Assembly: GCA_041398905.1 (NCBI GenBank)
Contig: JAWKTV010000001.1
Coordinates: 124,001-188,000, forward strand
Source: JAWKTV01 sp041398905
Lineage (GTDB): Bacteria; Planctomycetota; Planctomycetia; Planctomycetales; Planctomycetaceae
Direction: 5' to 3'
Length of the DNA: 64,000 bases
Of this stretch, positions 1-10,211 are shown one piece after another; within the stretch, counting starts at the first letter, position 1; the number at the start of each line of letters is the position of its first letter. A program made the translations under genes and the position numbers. Under the pieces are notes generated by a model. The model had not been told where the DNA came from. It saw only the letters and a list, made by a program, of their open reading frames with translations, and searched no databases.

Positions 1-135
1 AACGAGCTGACGACGCTGGCCGCCACTGTTGCGGCGGAGTCTGCCACGCACGACTTCGCACTGACGAGCGAACGAGACGCGAAGGACACGGAGTTGGAAG
101 AACGCCGCCGCGCCGCCCTCGCTCCTCAGCCTTGA
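1..135 (+). CDS. C-terminal end of an unidentified protein (partial)
   Basis: An open frame enters from the left edge and stops at TGA 133-135, leaving 44 residues. The tail is charged and alanine-rich, ends ELEERRRAALAPQP, and carries no motif I recognise. It lies about 275 bp upstream of the phosphorylase on the same strand. In related genomes a carbohydrate enzyme often precedes that gene, but nothing in these residues supports assigning one. Confidence 0.45.
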   Translation, partial: NELTTLAATVAAESATHDFALTSERDAKDTELEERRRAALAPQP

Positions 136-411
136 TGGATCGGCGTTTGGCCGCTCGAATCATTCGTGCTGGATATGTTGCTGGTGAGAGAATCACCCGG
201 CCCGCGTTCTCGACCGGTGGGGAACACCTTCGTTACACTCTGCACCGATTCGGAAGGTTCGGCAGCGCGGGGGATGCGTCGCTGCGGTTGGGCATTCCAG
301 CCAGCGCGGCCAGTCTCGTTTGTCTGTCGCCCCTCTCCCGATCCGTTGTTCCGCCCCGGCGCTGCGCGGGTGGTTCGACCAGTGGCACCATTATCAGGAG
401 GCGTGCGGCCG

Positions 412-2559
412 ATGCAGAACCACAAGACGATCCACGAGAAGCTGACCGAGATCGCAAGCAACCTCTGGTGGAGCTGGCAGCCCGATGTTGTGTCGATCTT
501 CCGCGAGATCGACGCGACGTTCTGGTCGGACAACGCCCACAACCCGCTGCTGCTGTTGCGAGAGTACGGCCCCGATAAGCTGGAGATGCGGGCGCGCGAC
601 GAGGTGCTGCACTCCCGCATCCACGGGGCCTACCGCCGCTGGCAGGAATACATGGCCTCCACCGACACCTGGGGCGACGTGCACGCGGGCGTGCTGGGCC
701 ACCGTCACGTCGCCTACTTTTCCGCGGAGTTCGGCCTGCACGAGTCACTTCGCATCTACTCCGGCGGCCTGGGAATTCTCGCGGGCGACCACCTGAAGTC
801 CGCCTCCGACCTCGGTATTCCGCTGGTCGCCGTCGGCCTGTTTTACCACGAAGGCTACTTCACGCAGGTCATCGATCCCAACGGCTGGCAGGGTGAGGAG
901 TACCTCTACGCCGAGCCGAAAGACCTGCCGCTCAAGCCGGCCAACAACAAGGAAGGCAAGCAGGTGACCATCTCGGTCGCCACCCGTACCGGGAATATCA
1001 CCGCGAGGGTCTGGCGGGTCGATGTGGGCCGTGTTCCGCTGTACCTGCTCGATACCAACATCCCCGAGAACACGGAGGAGGATCGGCAACTCACTGCGCG
1101 ACTGTATGGCGGCGATCAGCGTACCCGCATCCGGCAGGAGATTTTGCTCGGGATTGGCGGAGTGCGGGCACTGGAGGCGATCGGCATTCTCCCGCGTGTC
1201 ATCCATATGAACGAAGGCCACAGCGCCTTCTGTTCACTTGAAGTCATCCGCAGCCGGATGCGCGGGGATGGCCTGTCGTTCGACGAAGCCCTCCGCGAAA
1301 CCCGGTCGCAGTGCGTGTTCACCACTCACACGCCGGTGCCGGCCGGCCACGACCGCTTTGATGGCGGGCTGATGGAGGACCACCTCGGGCCGATGCGGGA
1401 CGAACTCGGTCTCGACCACGCGGGGCTGATGGGCCTGGGCCGGGTCGATCCGCAGAACCATGACGAGTCGTTCTGCATGACGGTCCTCGCGTTCAAGACG
1501 TGTCGCCGGGCGAACGCGGTCTCGAACCTGCACGGCGTCGTCAGCCGCCGGATGTGGCGGCACCTCTGGCCATGGCGCAGCGACGAAGAGGTGCCGATCG
1601 GACACATCACCAACGGCGTGCATGTGCCGACATGGCTTTCGCCGCAGATGCGTTTCGTTTACGACAAAGTGCTGCCGCAGAACTGGCATCTCAGGACGGG
1701 CGAGCCGCGCGTCTGGAAGGGGCTGGAGCAGGTCACCGCCGGCGAGTTGTGGGAGACGCACCAGGCGCTCAAGAACCGGCTGATTGTTTACGCACGTTAC
1801 CGGTTGACGAAGCAGGCGAAGCGGCACAAGCTGAGCGCGTCGGCGATCGAACGGATTCAGGACCTGCTCGACCCGAACGCGCTCCTGATCGGTTTCGCCC
1901 GGCGGTTCGCGCCGTACAAGCGAGCCGACCTGGTGCTGCAGGACATCGACTTCCTTGAGACGATCATCCGCGACAGTGACCGCCCGGTGCAGTTCATCTT
2001 CTCCGGCAAGGCGCACCCGCGCGACGACCTGGGCAAGGAGATTCTGCAGCGGATCGTCAAGCTTTCGCAGGAGCCCCGCTTCAACGGACGCGTCGTGTTC
2101 CTGGAGGACTACGACATCAACGTCGCGCGGCACTTGGTGCAAGGGGTCGACGTATGGCTCAACAACCCGCGTCGTCCGCTCGAAGCTTCGGGCACCAGCG
2201 GTATGAAGGTCGTGCTGAACGGCGGCCTCAATTGCTCGATTCTGGATGGCTGGTGGGCCGAGGCGTTCGATGGCCGCAACGGCTTCGCGATCGGCACCGG
2301 ACAGACCCACGCCGACCAGGGAGTGCAGGACCGCCGCGACGCGGACGCTCTGCTGAGCGTGCTGGCGAACGAAGTTATCCCGCTGTACTACGACCGCGAC
2401 AGCCACGACCTGCCGCAGGAGTGGATTCAGCGAATGATTCGCGCCGTGCAGACCCTGGGCTGGCGGTTCAGCGCCGACCGCATGGTGATGGACTACGTCA
2501 AGGAAGCCTACATCCCCGCCGCCGGTGCTCCGTCGTGCGAGATGGAAGACATGCCGTAG
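412..2559 (+). CDS. glgP: Alpha-glucan (glycogen) phosphorylase, GT35
   Basis: Phosphorolysis of alpha-1,4-glucans to glucose 1-phosphate in the cytoplasm, with pyridoxal phosphate as cofactor. The 715-residue product is the compact 'alpha-glucan family phosphorylase' type. Its N-terminus (SNLWWSWQPD) is the DUF3417 segment, followed by GGLGILAGDHLKSASDLG and the GTSGMK PLP site with Lys at about residue 599. An ORF extends upstream, but the ATG at 412 has an AGGAG 11 bases before it and begins the family's normal N-terminus, so longer starts are rejected. It faces the convergent SDR gene and is monocistronic by spacing. No anomalies seen. Confidence 0.95.
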   Translation: MQNHKTIHEKLTEIASNLWWSWQPDVVSIFREIDATFWSDNAHNPLLLLREYGPDKLEMRARDEVLHSRIHGAYRRWQEYMASTDTWGDVHAGVLGHRHVAYFSAEFGLHESLRIYSGGLGILAGDHLKSASDLGIPLVAVGLFYHEGYFTQVIDPNGWQGEEYLYAEPKDLPLKPANNKEGKQVTISVATRTGNITARVWRVDVGRVPLYLLDTNIPENTEEDRQLTARLYGGDQRTRIRQEILLGIGGVRALEAIGILPRVIHMNEGHSAFCSLEVIRSRMRGDGLSFDEALRETRSQCVFTTHTPVPAGHDRFDGGLMEDHLGPMRDELGLDHAGLMGLGRVDPQNHDESFCMTVLAFKTCRRANAVSNLHGVVSRRMWRHLWPWRSDEEVPIGHITNGVHVPTWLSPQMRFVYDKVLPQNWHLRTGEPRVWKGLEQVTAGELWETHQALKNRLIVYARYRLTKQAKRHKLSASAIERIQDLLDPNALLIGFARRFAPYKRADLVLQDIDFLETIIRDSDRPVQFIFSGKAHPRDDLGKEILQRIVKLSQEPRFNGRVVFLEDYDINVARHLVQGVDVWLNNPRRPLEASGTSGMKVVLNGGLNCSILDGWWAEAFDGRNGFAIGTGQTHADQGVQDRRDADALLSVLANEVIPLYYDRDSHDLPQEWIQRMIRAVQTLGWRFSADRMVMDYVKEAYIPAAGAPSCEMEDMP

Positions 2560-2631
2560 TGGTCCCTCGGGATCGATCGTCAACAGCGAGCTTTCGCGAG
2601 TCGGCGAACCAGCCTGGTTGTCGCGGCCTGC

Positions 2632-3405
2632 TCAGCGCGCGGTCCATCCGCCGTCGACGGTGAGCAGGCTGCCGGTCACGTAACTCGCGGCGTCGCTCGC
2701 CAGGAAGATGGCGGCTCCCTGGATCTCTTCCATCCGCCCCCAGCGGTTGAGCGCGACCGCGCCGACGATGAACTTCCGCGCCTCCTCCGTATCGGCGATC
2801 GGCTCGTTCATCGGGGTGAGGAACGGGCCGGGGCAAATGGCGTTGCAGGTGATTTCGAACGGGGCCAGTTCGAGAGCGAGGGCGCGGGTCATCTGCACCA
2901 TCGCCCCCTTGCTGGCGGTGTAAGGAGTGCGGTTCGCAAGACCGACCACGCCCAACGTGCTGGCGAGGTTGATGATCCGCCCCTTGCCCGCCTGCTTCAT
3001 GTGCGGCACCACCGCGCGGGCGCACAGCCACGGTCCATCGACGTTGACCTGCTGCACCTCGCGGAACTGCTCGTAGGTCAGCTCGTCGATCGGACCGCGA
3101 ATGTTGATGCCCGCGTTGTTCACGAGGATGTCAATTCGCCCGAAGCGGTTGAGGGTCGCGGCGACCGTCGCCTCGACCTGGTCCGGCTGGGTGACGTCGG
3201 CCCGCAGGCCAAGTGCCGCATGGCCATAGTCCGCCGCGATCTGCGCGGCGGCGGCGGTCGCTTCCTCCAGATGTCGACTGACGACGACGACATCCGCCCC
3301 CGCGGAGGCCAGTCCGGCGGCCATCGCCTGACCAAGTCCCTTGCTTCCTCCGGTAACGAGCGCGACGCGGCCAGAGAGGTTGAACTGCTGAACACCTGGA
3401 AGCAT
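2632..3405 (-). CDS. Short-chain dehydrogenase/reductase (classical SDR)
   Basis: NAD(P)-dependent oxidoreductase of 257 residues. The Rossmann glycine motif TGGSKGLG lies at residues 18-25, NNAG follows mid-domain, then the catalytic Ser (NLAST) and the YTASK Tyr/Lys pair, and the C-terminal YVTGSLLTVDGGW typical of the family. The overall look is that of gluconate 5-dehydrogenase or 3-oxoacyl-ACP reductase relatives, but the substrate cannot be told. The chosen ATG gives a normal N-terminus; another ATG lies 18 bases upstream (3423), and neither has a convincing Shine-Dalgarno. It follows two membrane glycosyltransferases on the same strand and could act on the same glycan or lipid, which is inference from order only. 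Confidence 0.9.
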   Translation of the reverse strand: MLPGVQQFNLSGRVALVTGGSKGLGQAMAAGLASAGADVVVVSRHLEEATAAAAQIAADYGHAALGLRADVTQPDQVEATVAATLNRFGRIDILVNNAGINIRGPIDELTYEQFREVQQVNVDGPWLCARAVVPHMKQAGKGRIINLASTLGVVGLANRTPYTASKGAMVQMTRALALELAPFEITCNAICPGPFLTPMNEPIADTEEARKFIVGAVALNRWGRMEEIQGAAIFLASDAASYVTGSLLTVDGGWTAR

Positions 3406-3553
3406 GATCGACTCGCGGAGCATGAAGGAGATGCAGGACGCCGACTCGGTTGGTCGGCGTGACCAGCGGGCTGGTCCCCGATCACGACCATCGCACCATT
3501 CGTGGCGCTCTTGGCCCTGCCGAGCGCACGCTACCGCACACCGCTGGGGCAGT

Positions 3554-4879
3554 TCAACCGGCGACGCGGTCGGGACGTTCGGCGATCGTCGTCAGCGGGG
3601 CGGGCGTCAGCGCGGTATTGGCCGCAACGCCGGTCGCCGCGATGGCTGGAAAGCGAAGGTGGGCTGGTTCGATGGTCGGCTGACGCCACAGGTCCGAGAC
3701 CAGTTCGACAGGCGTCGTCCCGTGCAGTTGATAGACGAGTCCACGCCAGTTGATGGTGGTCGTGGAGGCGGCACGCAGCACAGCGGCGACATGGATGATC
3801 GGCAGCAGCATCAGGCCGGCGATGGCGGTAACGAGCCTGAGCGGTGTCCACAGCGGGAGGGATTCCCCCCTCAGGCGGTACTGCCTGCGAACGAGCAACT
3901 CCTGCGCGAGGACGGTCGCCAGAATGAGCAGCACGCCCCCACGGAAGAAGAGCTTGAGCGCGGGGGCCGGTTCGTAGAGCTGCCGGATGATCGGGAAGAT
4001 CAGAAAGATCGTGGCGAGGATCCCGTGGACACTCAGCCATCGCCACGCGCCGTGCTGCATGCGGACGGTCAGCAGTTGACGGACCTCGAAGTTGAAGAAG
4101 CCGCGGAGCGAGGTGTCTTCGCTGTTGTTGATGACCAGTTGCGGGTGAAAGGCAATGCGTCCCCTTCGCTCGCTGACGAACTGACCGATCGTGGTGTCGT
4201 CGCTGAAGGCGTGGGCGAGGCGAGCGCGCAGTTCGGGGTGCTGAATCACGTTGGCACGCACGGCCGTCGTGCCGCCCCAGGGGATGTGGAACAGGGACAT
4301 CAGCGCGAAAGCGGAGCTGTTCCACCAGTAGCGGACGAAGTTGGTGATCGAGTTGTGCTCGGGGACGTACCAGCGATTTCCGGTGGTGACATCGGCCCCG
4401 TCGCGGACGATGCCAGCCGCGAGTTCGCGCAGCCAGTGGCGATGCAGCACCGTATCGCCGTCCAGGATGGCGACGAACGCGGTCCCCGCCGGCAGTTGCT
4501 CGGTCGCCTGCAGCAGGCTGCTGAGTTTGCTGGTGCAGGTCGGGAGTCGTTGAACCAGCGATTGTACGGTGACGTGCGTGGCCCGTTCGTCGGCGAGGAA
4601 GTCTTGCACGATCTCCGCAGCGGGGTCATGCGCGGAATCGACGACGATGCGGACCTGATAGTCGGGATAATCTTGCCGACAGAGTCGACGCAGCGTGCGG
4701 TGCAGGAAGGGGTCTCCGCCCCGCAGGCAGAGGACGATGAGGGCGGGAGGGCATTCCGCGTCCGGCAACGGCTCGCGCCGCCGACGCCAGAGCCGACGAA
4801 CCGAAACGACCAGGAAGCTCGCCTGCGCGAGCACGCAGACGCCGATCCAGCAAGTGAGCAACCCGTCCCAGATCGACAT
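3554..4879 (-). CDS. Membrane-bound family 2 glycosyltransferase (GT21/ceramide glucosyltransferase-like)
   Basis: A 441-residue inverting glycosyltransferase with an N-terminal membrane anchor (about residues 8-28), a GT-A domain (about 45-270) and three or four C-terminal hydrophobic segments. Visible catalytic signature: Asp81 in VDSAHD, the DGD at 140-142, the acidic SDD at about 226-228, and a later RQLLTVR element in the place of the (Q/R)xxRW motif. This pattern is that of processive or ceramide-glucosyltransferase-like enzymes that use a nucleotide sugar at the membrane. The acceptor is unknown. Immediately upstream, separated by about 100 bp, is a frameshifted paralogue; an SDR follows. 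The three probably form one minus-strand transcription unit. Confidence 0.85.
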   Translation of the reverse strand: MSIWDGLLTCWIGVCVLAQASFLVVSVRRLWRRRREPLPDAECPPALIVLCLRGGDPFLHRTLRRLCRQDYPDYQVRIVVDSAHDPAAEIVQDFLADERATHVTVQSLVQRLPTCTSKLSSLLQATEQLPAGTAFVAILDGDTVLHRHWLRELAAGIVRDGADVTTGNRWYVPEHNSITNFVRYWWNSSAFALMSLFHIPWGGTTAVRANVIQHPELRARLAHAFSDDTTIGQFVSERRGRIAFHPQLVINNSEDTSLRGFFNFEVRQLLTVRMQHGAWRWLSVHGILATIFLIFPIIRQLYEPAPALKLFFRGGVLLILATVLAQELLVRRQYRLRGESLPLWTPLRLVTAIAGLMLLPIIHVAAVLRAASTTTINWRGLVYQLHGTTPVELVSDLWRQPTIEPAHLRFPAIAATGVAANTALTPAPLTTIAERPDRVAG

Positions 4880-4982
4880 CCCTGTCCCTTGATCGCGTCA
4901 TTCAGCCGTCAAGCGCGCAGCATCCATGCTGGCATCGCAGTCCGGCCGTCCCGAGTCTCATCGGGAATCGGGAGGCGAAAGA

Positions 4983-6226
4983 TCAGGTCGATTCGACAGT
5001 ATCGCGAATTTGGGGAGGACGCTCTTCCCAAAGGTCACGTTGCACAAGCAGGGGAGTTTGTCCGTGCAGTTTGTACAGCACGCCCCGCCAGAGCACCGTG
5101 CGAGCGAACGCCGCGGCGATCAGGGCGGCACCGTGGACCAGTGGGAGTGAGAGTGCGGCAATCGCCCCCCACATGACGCGGTTCAGATCCCAGTCACCCA
5201 GCTTCTCGTTGCGGCGGCTGATGATGCGGCGAATCGCCAGTCCGGCCCCCAGATTCGTCCACCACACCGCCAGGAAGAACAGGACATACAGCAGGTCCGC
5301 CACCCAATGCACACGATCGAAACAGCGGAGTACCGGATACAACCCGCCGACGATGTTGAGCACACCATGCAGAAAAAACGCGGGCCAGCTCGAGTGCTGC
5401 ATCTTGACCGCGAGGAGCTGCCGCTTGTCGAACTGGAACATGCCGGCCAGTCGGATGTCCTCGCGATTGACAATCACGAGACTCGGCTCGAAGCGGATCA
5501 ATTCGCCCCGCTCCTTGGCGAACTGCCCGATGGTGGTGTCTTCACTGAAGGCGTGGCGGATCCGGTTCCGCAGCTCTTCTTCCTGGAACAGATCGCGGCG
5601 GACGGCCATGGTCCCACCCCAGGAGATGCGGAACAGGCTCATCAGCGGCAAGGCCCCCGCTCCCCAGAAGAAGCGGAGCATGTTCGCGAAGCGGGGGCTG
5701 CGGGAAGTACCACCGGTTTCCGGTGGAGACAGCGGCTCCGTCGCGAACGATGGGGCAGGCCAGTTCCCGCAGCCAGGTGGCATGCGGAATCGTGTCGCCA
5801 TCCAGGAGCCGCGACGAACGCGACGTCTTCGGGGAGGTCGGTGGTGCCGCGTAAAATGCCGCTGAGCTTATAGGTGCAGGTGGAAAACCGTTCTTCCAGC
5901 GTGAGGACTTCAACATTCGCCGGCGGTGGACAGCCGAGCGATTGCTCGATGTAGTAATGTGCCTGATCCTCGGCGGAGTCCACGACAATCCGGATGCGGT
6001 AGTTGGGATAGTCCTGCCGAACGAGGCCGCTGAGCGTATGGTCCAGAAAAGGATCGCCCCCACGGAGGCAGAGCAGCACCAGCGCGGGCGGACACTCGTC
6101 ATCCGCCAGTGGTTGTGGCGCAGGACGCCGGAGGTACCGATTAATGTACCAGCCGAGCAACACCTGCACTGCGAGCAACAGCCCCAGCCAGACGCAGACG
6201 TACAGGATGACGTTATCCGGACTCAT
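4983..6226 (-). pseudogene. Frameshifted paralogue of the family 2 glycosyltransferase
   Basis: Three reading frames together encode one protein of about 413 residues that matches the neighbouring glycosyltransferase end to end. The first frame runs from the start through the Asp motif VDSAED to DVAFVA. A second carries LLDGDT and TGNRWYFPQP. The third carries the SEDTTIG motif and the membrane C-terminus. Joining them needs removal of one base at about 5808-5812 and one in the G run at 5693-5697. All catalytic motifs survive once corrected. Because both breaks are single-base gains in or beside G/C runs, sequencing error is at least as likely as a true pseudogene. The N-terminus begins with a membrane anchor like its paralogue. 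Confidence 0.8.
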
Positions 6227-6482
6227 GTTGCGGTCAGTGGCGGTTCAGGACATTCCATCAGGAGAGTCGCATCGTGATCGGTCCGTCCGGAACGCCAGTC
6301 TCGACGGAGCCGGTTGGACGAACGCACCAGCCGCCATCAATGCGGCGTACACTTGCTGGCCGACCTGGTCCTCTCCGCCGGACCAGCAGGGCGCAGCGTG
6401 ATATGTGCGGCCGATTGGCGCCATGATATCAATCGGCACAAGCCACCGCGCTCAAGACCAATCCCGTATCAGTAGATTGTCA

Positions 6483-9400
6483 ATGACTGACAGCACGGCC
6501 TCACTGAATCGCTCAATCCCTACAACCGTCACCAGCGGCTCTTTCTTGTCGCTGCTGGCAACGCAGTTCCTGGGCGCGTTCAACGACAATCTGTTCCGCT
6601 GGCTGGCGGTCCCCATTGGACAGGCCGCTCCGCAGTTGGGTTCAACGGGTGCCTTGGTGCTGGGGGGGGTCTGCTTCACAATCCCGTATCTGCTGCTGGC
6701 CCCCACGGCCGGATCGCTGGCGGACCGCTACAGCAAGCGGTCCGTGATCGTCGCGTGCAAGGTGGCCGAGATCGTGCTGATGCTGCTGGGCGTGCTGGCG
6801 ATCTTCAGTGGGAATCTGTGGTTTTTGTTTGCGGTTGTGACCGCCATGGGGACGCAAAGCGCGCTATTCGCACCTTCAAAATTCGGCGCGTTGCCGGAAA
6901 TGCTGAAGCCCGAGGAACTCTCGAAGGGGAACGGTCTGCTGGGGATGGCGACCGTGGTCGCCTCGGCACTCGGAACGGTCGGTGGATTCTGGCTGTTTGG
7001 GCAGATCGCACCGGCTTTGGGGATGGGCGAAGCAGGGACCGCCACGCAGACCGACCCGTGGAGTCTCTGGCCAGCCGCCGGGGCGTTGATCGGTGTCGCG
7101 GTCATCGGCACGTTAGCCAGCCTGGGCATTCAACGTTTGCCGGCCAGCGATCCACAGCGCCGTATCGAACTCAATCCGATCACGGAGACCGCACCCGCGC
7201 TGCGGCAGCTCTTCGCCGATCGCAACATCGCCCGCACCGCCCTGGGCATTGCCTTCTTCTGGATGCTCGCCTCACTCGCGCAGCTCAACATCGATCCGTT
7301 TGGTGAGAAGGTGCTCGGGCTCGCCAAGGAGCACGTCGGCATCCTGATGGCGGTGCTCGTGGCCGGCATGGGCTTTGGGAGCGTGCTGGCCGGGTGGTGG
7401 TCCGGCGGTCGGGTCGAACTCGGCATCGTCCCGCTGGGAGCGCTCGGCATCATCTTCAGTTCGCTGCTGACCTTCTTCGCGTCCCTCTTCGTGGACAACA
7501 CCGTCGACGTGCTCGCACAGTGGGGGTTCTACTTCAGTTGTCTGGGGCTGTTCCTACTCGGGATGTCGGCGGGGCTGTTCGACATTCCGCTGGAGGCGAA
7601 CCTGCAGGCCCGCAGCGACGACCGAAATCGCGGGACGATTCTCGCTGGCAGCAACTTCGTGGCTTTCGCCTGCATTCTGCTCTCGTGTGGACTGTTCTAT
7701 CTGATGCATGGCCTGCTCGGATTGTCGAGCAGTTCGATCTTCATGCTCGCCGGGCTGTTGACGGTGCCGGTCGCCTGGTATGTGTTCAAGCTGCTGCCCG
7801 CCGCGGCGCTGCGGTTCGTGATGTGGCTGATGACGCACACGATCTACCGAGTGCGGGTCGAAGGTCAGCAGAACATCCCAGAGCATGGCGGGGCATTGAT
7901 CGTCGCCAACCATGTCAGCTTCGTTGACGGACTGCTGATGCTGACGAGCACGTCGCGGATGGTGCGGTTCATCGTGTACGCCGACTACACCGAGAAACCT
8001 CTGCTGCGGTGGATGGCGAAGACGATGGGCGTCATCCCGATCAAGGCGTCCAGCGGTGCACGGGCGATCATGCAGTCGATCCAGTCCGCGCGCGAGGCGG
8101 TCGAGCAAGGGGAGGTGGTGTGCATTTTTCCGGAAGGTTCGATCAGCCGGAACGGCACGATGCAGAGCTTCAACCGCGGGATGCTGAAGATCGTGCAGGG
8201 GACCGGGGCTCCGATCATCCCGGCGCACCTGCACGGGCTGTGGGGCAGCATTTTCAGCTTCGCCGGCGGCAAGTTCTTCTGGAAGCGACCACGCCGCGTA
8301 CCTTACCCTGTGCGCATCCTGTTCGGGACGCCCATCGCCGATCCCGAGAGCGTGCATCAGGTGCGACAGGCGGTCGAACGACTTGGAACGGAATCGGAAC
8401 TCATGGATCGTGAACGGCGTCTCATCCCGGTACGGCAGTTCATTCGGCAGTGCAAGCGACGCCGCTCGCTGCCGAAGATCGCCGACTCCAGCGGCATTGA
8501 ACTCACCGGGGCCAGAACTCTCGCTGGTGCCCTCGCCATGCGGCGCGTGCTGGAACGCGAAGTCTTCCAGGCCGATGAACGGGCCATCGGGCTACTGCTC
8601 CCTCCTTCCGTCGGCGGCGCGCTCGCGAATCTCGCGGTGACGCTCTCGGGGCGGACGACCGCCAATCTCAACTACACGCTGTCCGACGACGTCCTCAACT
8701 TCTGCGTGAAGGAAGCGGGGATCAGGCACGTTCTCACGAGCCGCAAGTTCATCGAACGCAAGCCGGTCGATCTGCAGGGCGCGGAGTTCGTTTACCTAGA
8801 GGACATCAAGGAGCAGATCGGCCCGGTCGACAAGGCACTGGCGGGAGCCGCCGCCTACGTGTTGCCGGCCGCCGCCATCGACCGGTTGCTGGGACTGCAC
8901 AAGATCGCGCACGATCAGCCCGCGACGATCATTTTCACCTCGGGCTCGACAGGCGAACCGAAGGGGGTGGTGCTCTCACATGCCAACGTCGCCGCCAACA
9001 TCGCGTCCGTCGATCAACTGCTGAATCTCTCGACCGATGACTGCCTGCTGGGGGTGCTGCCGTTCTTCCATTCGTTCGGCTTCACCGTCTGCCTGTGGCT
9101 GGTGATGTGCTTCGACGCGCGCGGCGTGTACCACTACAACCCGCTGGACGCGAAGATGATCGGCTCGCTCGCGGAGAAGCATGCGATGACGATCCTGCTG
9201 GCGACGCCGACCTTTCTGAAGATGTATCTCAAACGGTGCACGAAGGAGCAGTTTCACAAGCTCAACCTCGTGGTCGTCGGGGCGGAAAAGCTGCCACCCG
9301 ACCTGGGGAAAGAGTTTGAAGAGAAATTCGGCATCTACCCCACGGAAGGCTACGGCACCACCGAACTCTCGCCCGTCGCCGCCTGCAACGTTCCAGTCGA

Positions 9401-10016
9401 ACGCCTGCTCGACAAATCGCAGATTGGCGCGAAGCCCGGAACGGTCGGACGGCCGATTCCGGGCGTCAGCGCCCGCATCGTCGACCCCGACACCTTCGCC
9501 GATCGCGGCACCGATACCGAGGGGCTGTTGCTCGTTCGCGGTGCGAACGTCATGAGCGGCTACCTCAATCATCCCGAGAAGACGGCCGAGGTCATTCGGG
9601 ACGGCTGGTACGTGACCGGCGACTTCGCCCGCATCGACAACGACGGCTTCATCGAGATCACCGGCCGCATGAGCCGCTTCTCCAAAATCGGCGGCGAGAT
9701 GGTCCCGCACATCCGCATCGAGCAGGAGTTGATGCGGCTCGTCGATGCCGACGGAGGTCGTGACGACCCGGAACTCAAAGTCGCAGTGACCGCCGTCCCC
9801 TGCCCGAACAAGGGGGAACGCCTGATCGTGCTCCACAAACCACTGGCGATGCCGATCGACGAACTGTTGAAAGGGATGCAGTCCGCCGGACTGCCCAACC
9901 TGTGGCTCCCCTCGAAGGACAGCTTCATCGAAGTCGAGTCGATCCCGATCCTCGGCACTGGCAAGCTCGACCTCAGAGGCATCAAAGACGTCGCCTGCAG
10001 CCGGTGTGGCGAGTAA
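6483..10016 (+). CDS. MFS transporter / 1-acyl-glycerophosphate acyltransferase / acyl-ACP ligase fusion (Aas-like)
   Basis: A 1177-residue three-part protein. Residues about 15-425 form an MFS permease (LplT-like, starting LLATQFLGAFNDNLFRW). Residues about 455-640 form a PlsC acyltransferase with NHVSFVD (His about 477) and the FPEG box. Residues about 680-1177 form an AMP-forming acyl-CoA/ACP synthetase with FTSGSTGEPKG near 820 and GYGTTELSP. In bacteria with the split or fused LplT-Aas system, these activities flip lysophospholipids inward and re-acylate them, using ACP-bound fatty acid. The ATG at 6483 starts the first transmembrane domain correctly; the frame stays open upstream without a plausible extension. 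It stands alone as a single gene. Confidence 0.9.
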   Translation: MTDSTASLNRSIPTTVTSGSFLSLLATQFLGAFNDNLFRWLAVPIGQAAPQLGSTGALVLGGVCFTIPYLLLAPTAGSLADRYSKRSVIVACKVAEIVLMLLGVLAIFSGNLWFLFAVVTAMGTQSALFAPSKFGALPEMLKPEELSKGNGLLGMATVVASALGTVGGFWLFGQIAPALGMGEAGTATQTDPWSLWPAAGALIGVAVIGTLASLGIQRLPASDPQRRIELNPITETAPALRQLFADRNIARTALGIAFFWMLASLAQLNIDPFGEKVLGLAKEHVGILMAVLVAGMGFGSVLAGWWSGGRVELGIVPLGALGIIFSSLLTFFASLFVDNTVDVLAQWGFYFSCLGLFLLGMSAGLFDIPLEANLQARSDDRNRGTILAGSNFVAFACILLSCGLFYLMHGLLGLSSSSIFMLAGLLTVPVAWYVFKLLPAAALRFVMWLMTHTIYRVRVEGQQNIPEHGGALIVANHVSFVDGLLMLTSTSRMVRFIVYADYTEKPLLRWMAKTMGVIPIKASSGARAIMQSIQSAREAVEQGEVVCIFPEGSISRNGTMQSFNRGMLKIVQGTGAPIIPAHLHGLWGSIFSFAGGKFFWKRPRRVPYPVRILFGTPIADPESVHQVRQAVERLGTESELMDRERRLIPVRQFIRQCKRRRSLPKIADSSGIELTGARTLAGALAMRRVLEREVFQADERAIGLLLPPSVGGALANLAVTLSGRTTANLNYTLSDDVLNFCVKEAGIRHVLTSRKFIERKPVDLQGAEFVYLEDIKEQIGPVDKALAGAAAYVLPAAAIDRLLGLHKIAHDQPATIIFTSGSTGEPKGVVLSHANVAANIASVDQLLNLSTDDCLLGVLPFFHSFGFTVCLWLVMCFDARGVYHYNPLDAKMIGSLAEKHAMTILLATPTFLKMYLKRCTKEQFHKLNLVVVGAEKLPPDLGKEFEEKFGIYPTEGYGTTELSPVAACNVPVERLLDKSQIGAKPGTVGRPIPGVSARIVDPDTFADRGTDTEGLLLVRGANVMSGYLNHPEKTAEVIRDGWYVTGDFARIDNDGFIEITGRMSRFSKIGGEMVPHIRIEQELMRLVDADGGRDDPELKVAVTAVPCPNKGERLIVLHKPLAMPIDELLKGMQSAGLPNLWLPSKDSFIEVESIPILGTGKLDLRGIKDVACSRCGE

Positions 10017-10211
10017 GCCGCATGAGGGCTCCAGCGTTCAATGACCGTCACCCGCGTCCGCGAGTGACGGGGAAGCTGCATCGCGGAAGGGCTGTTAGAC
10101 GGCTAGACTCCGAGGCTGACACGGCGGCGACTGTGGCCTGGCAGGCGGTGTTTGGCCCAAGTGGACACGTCAGCCGCGAACCTGTACTTGATCCGAGTGA
10201 AGTGACCCCTG

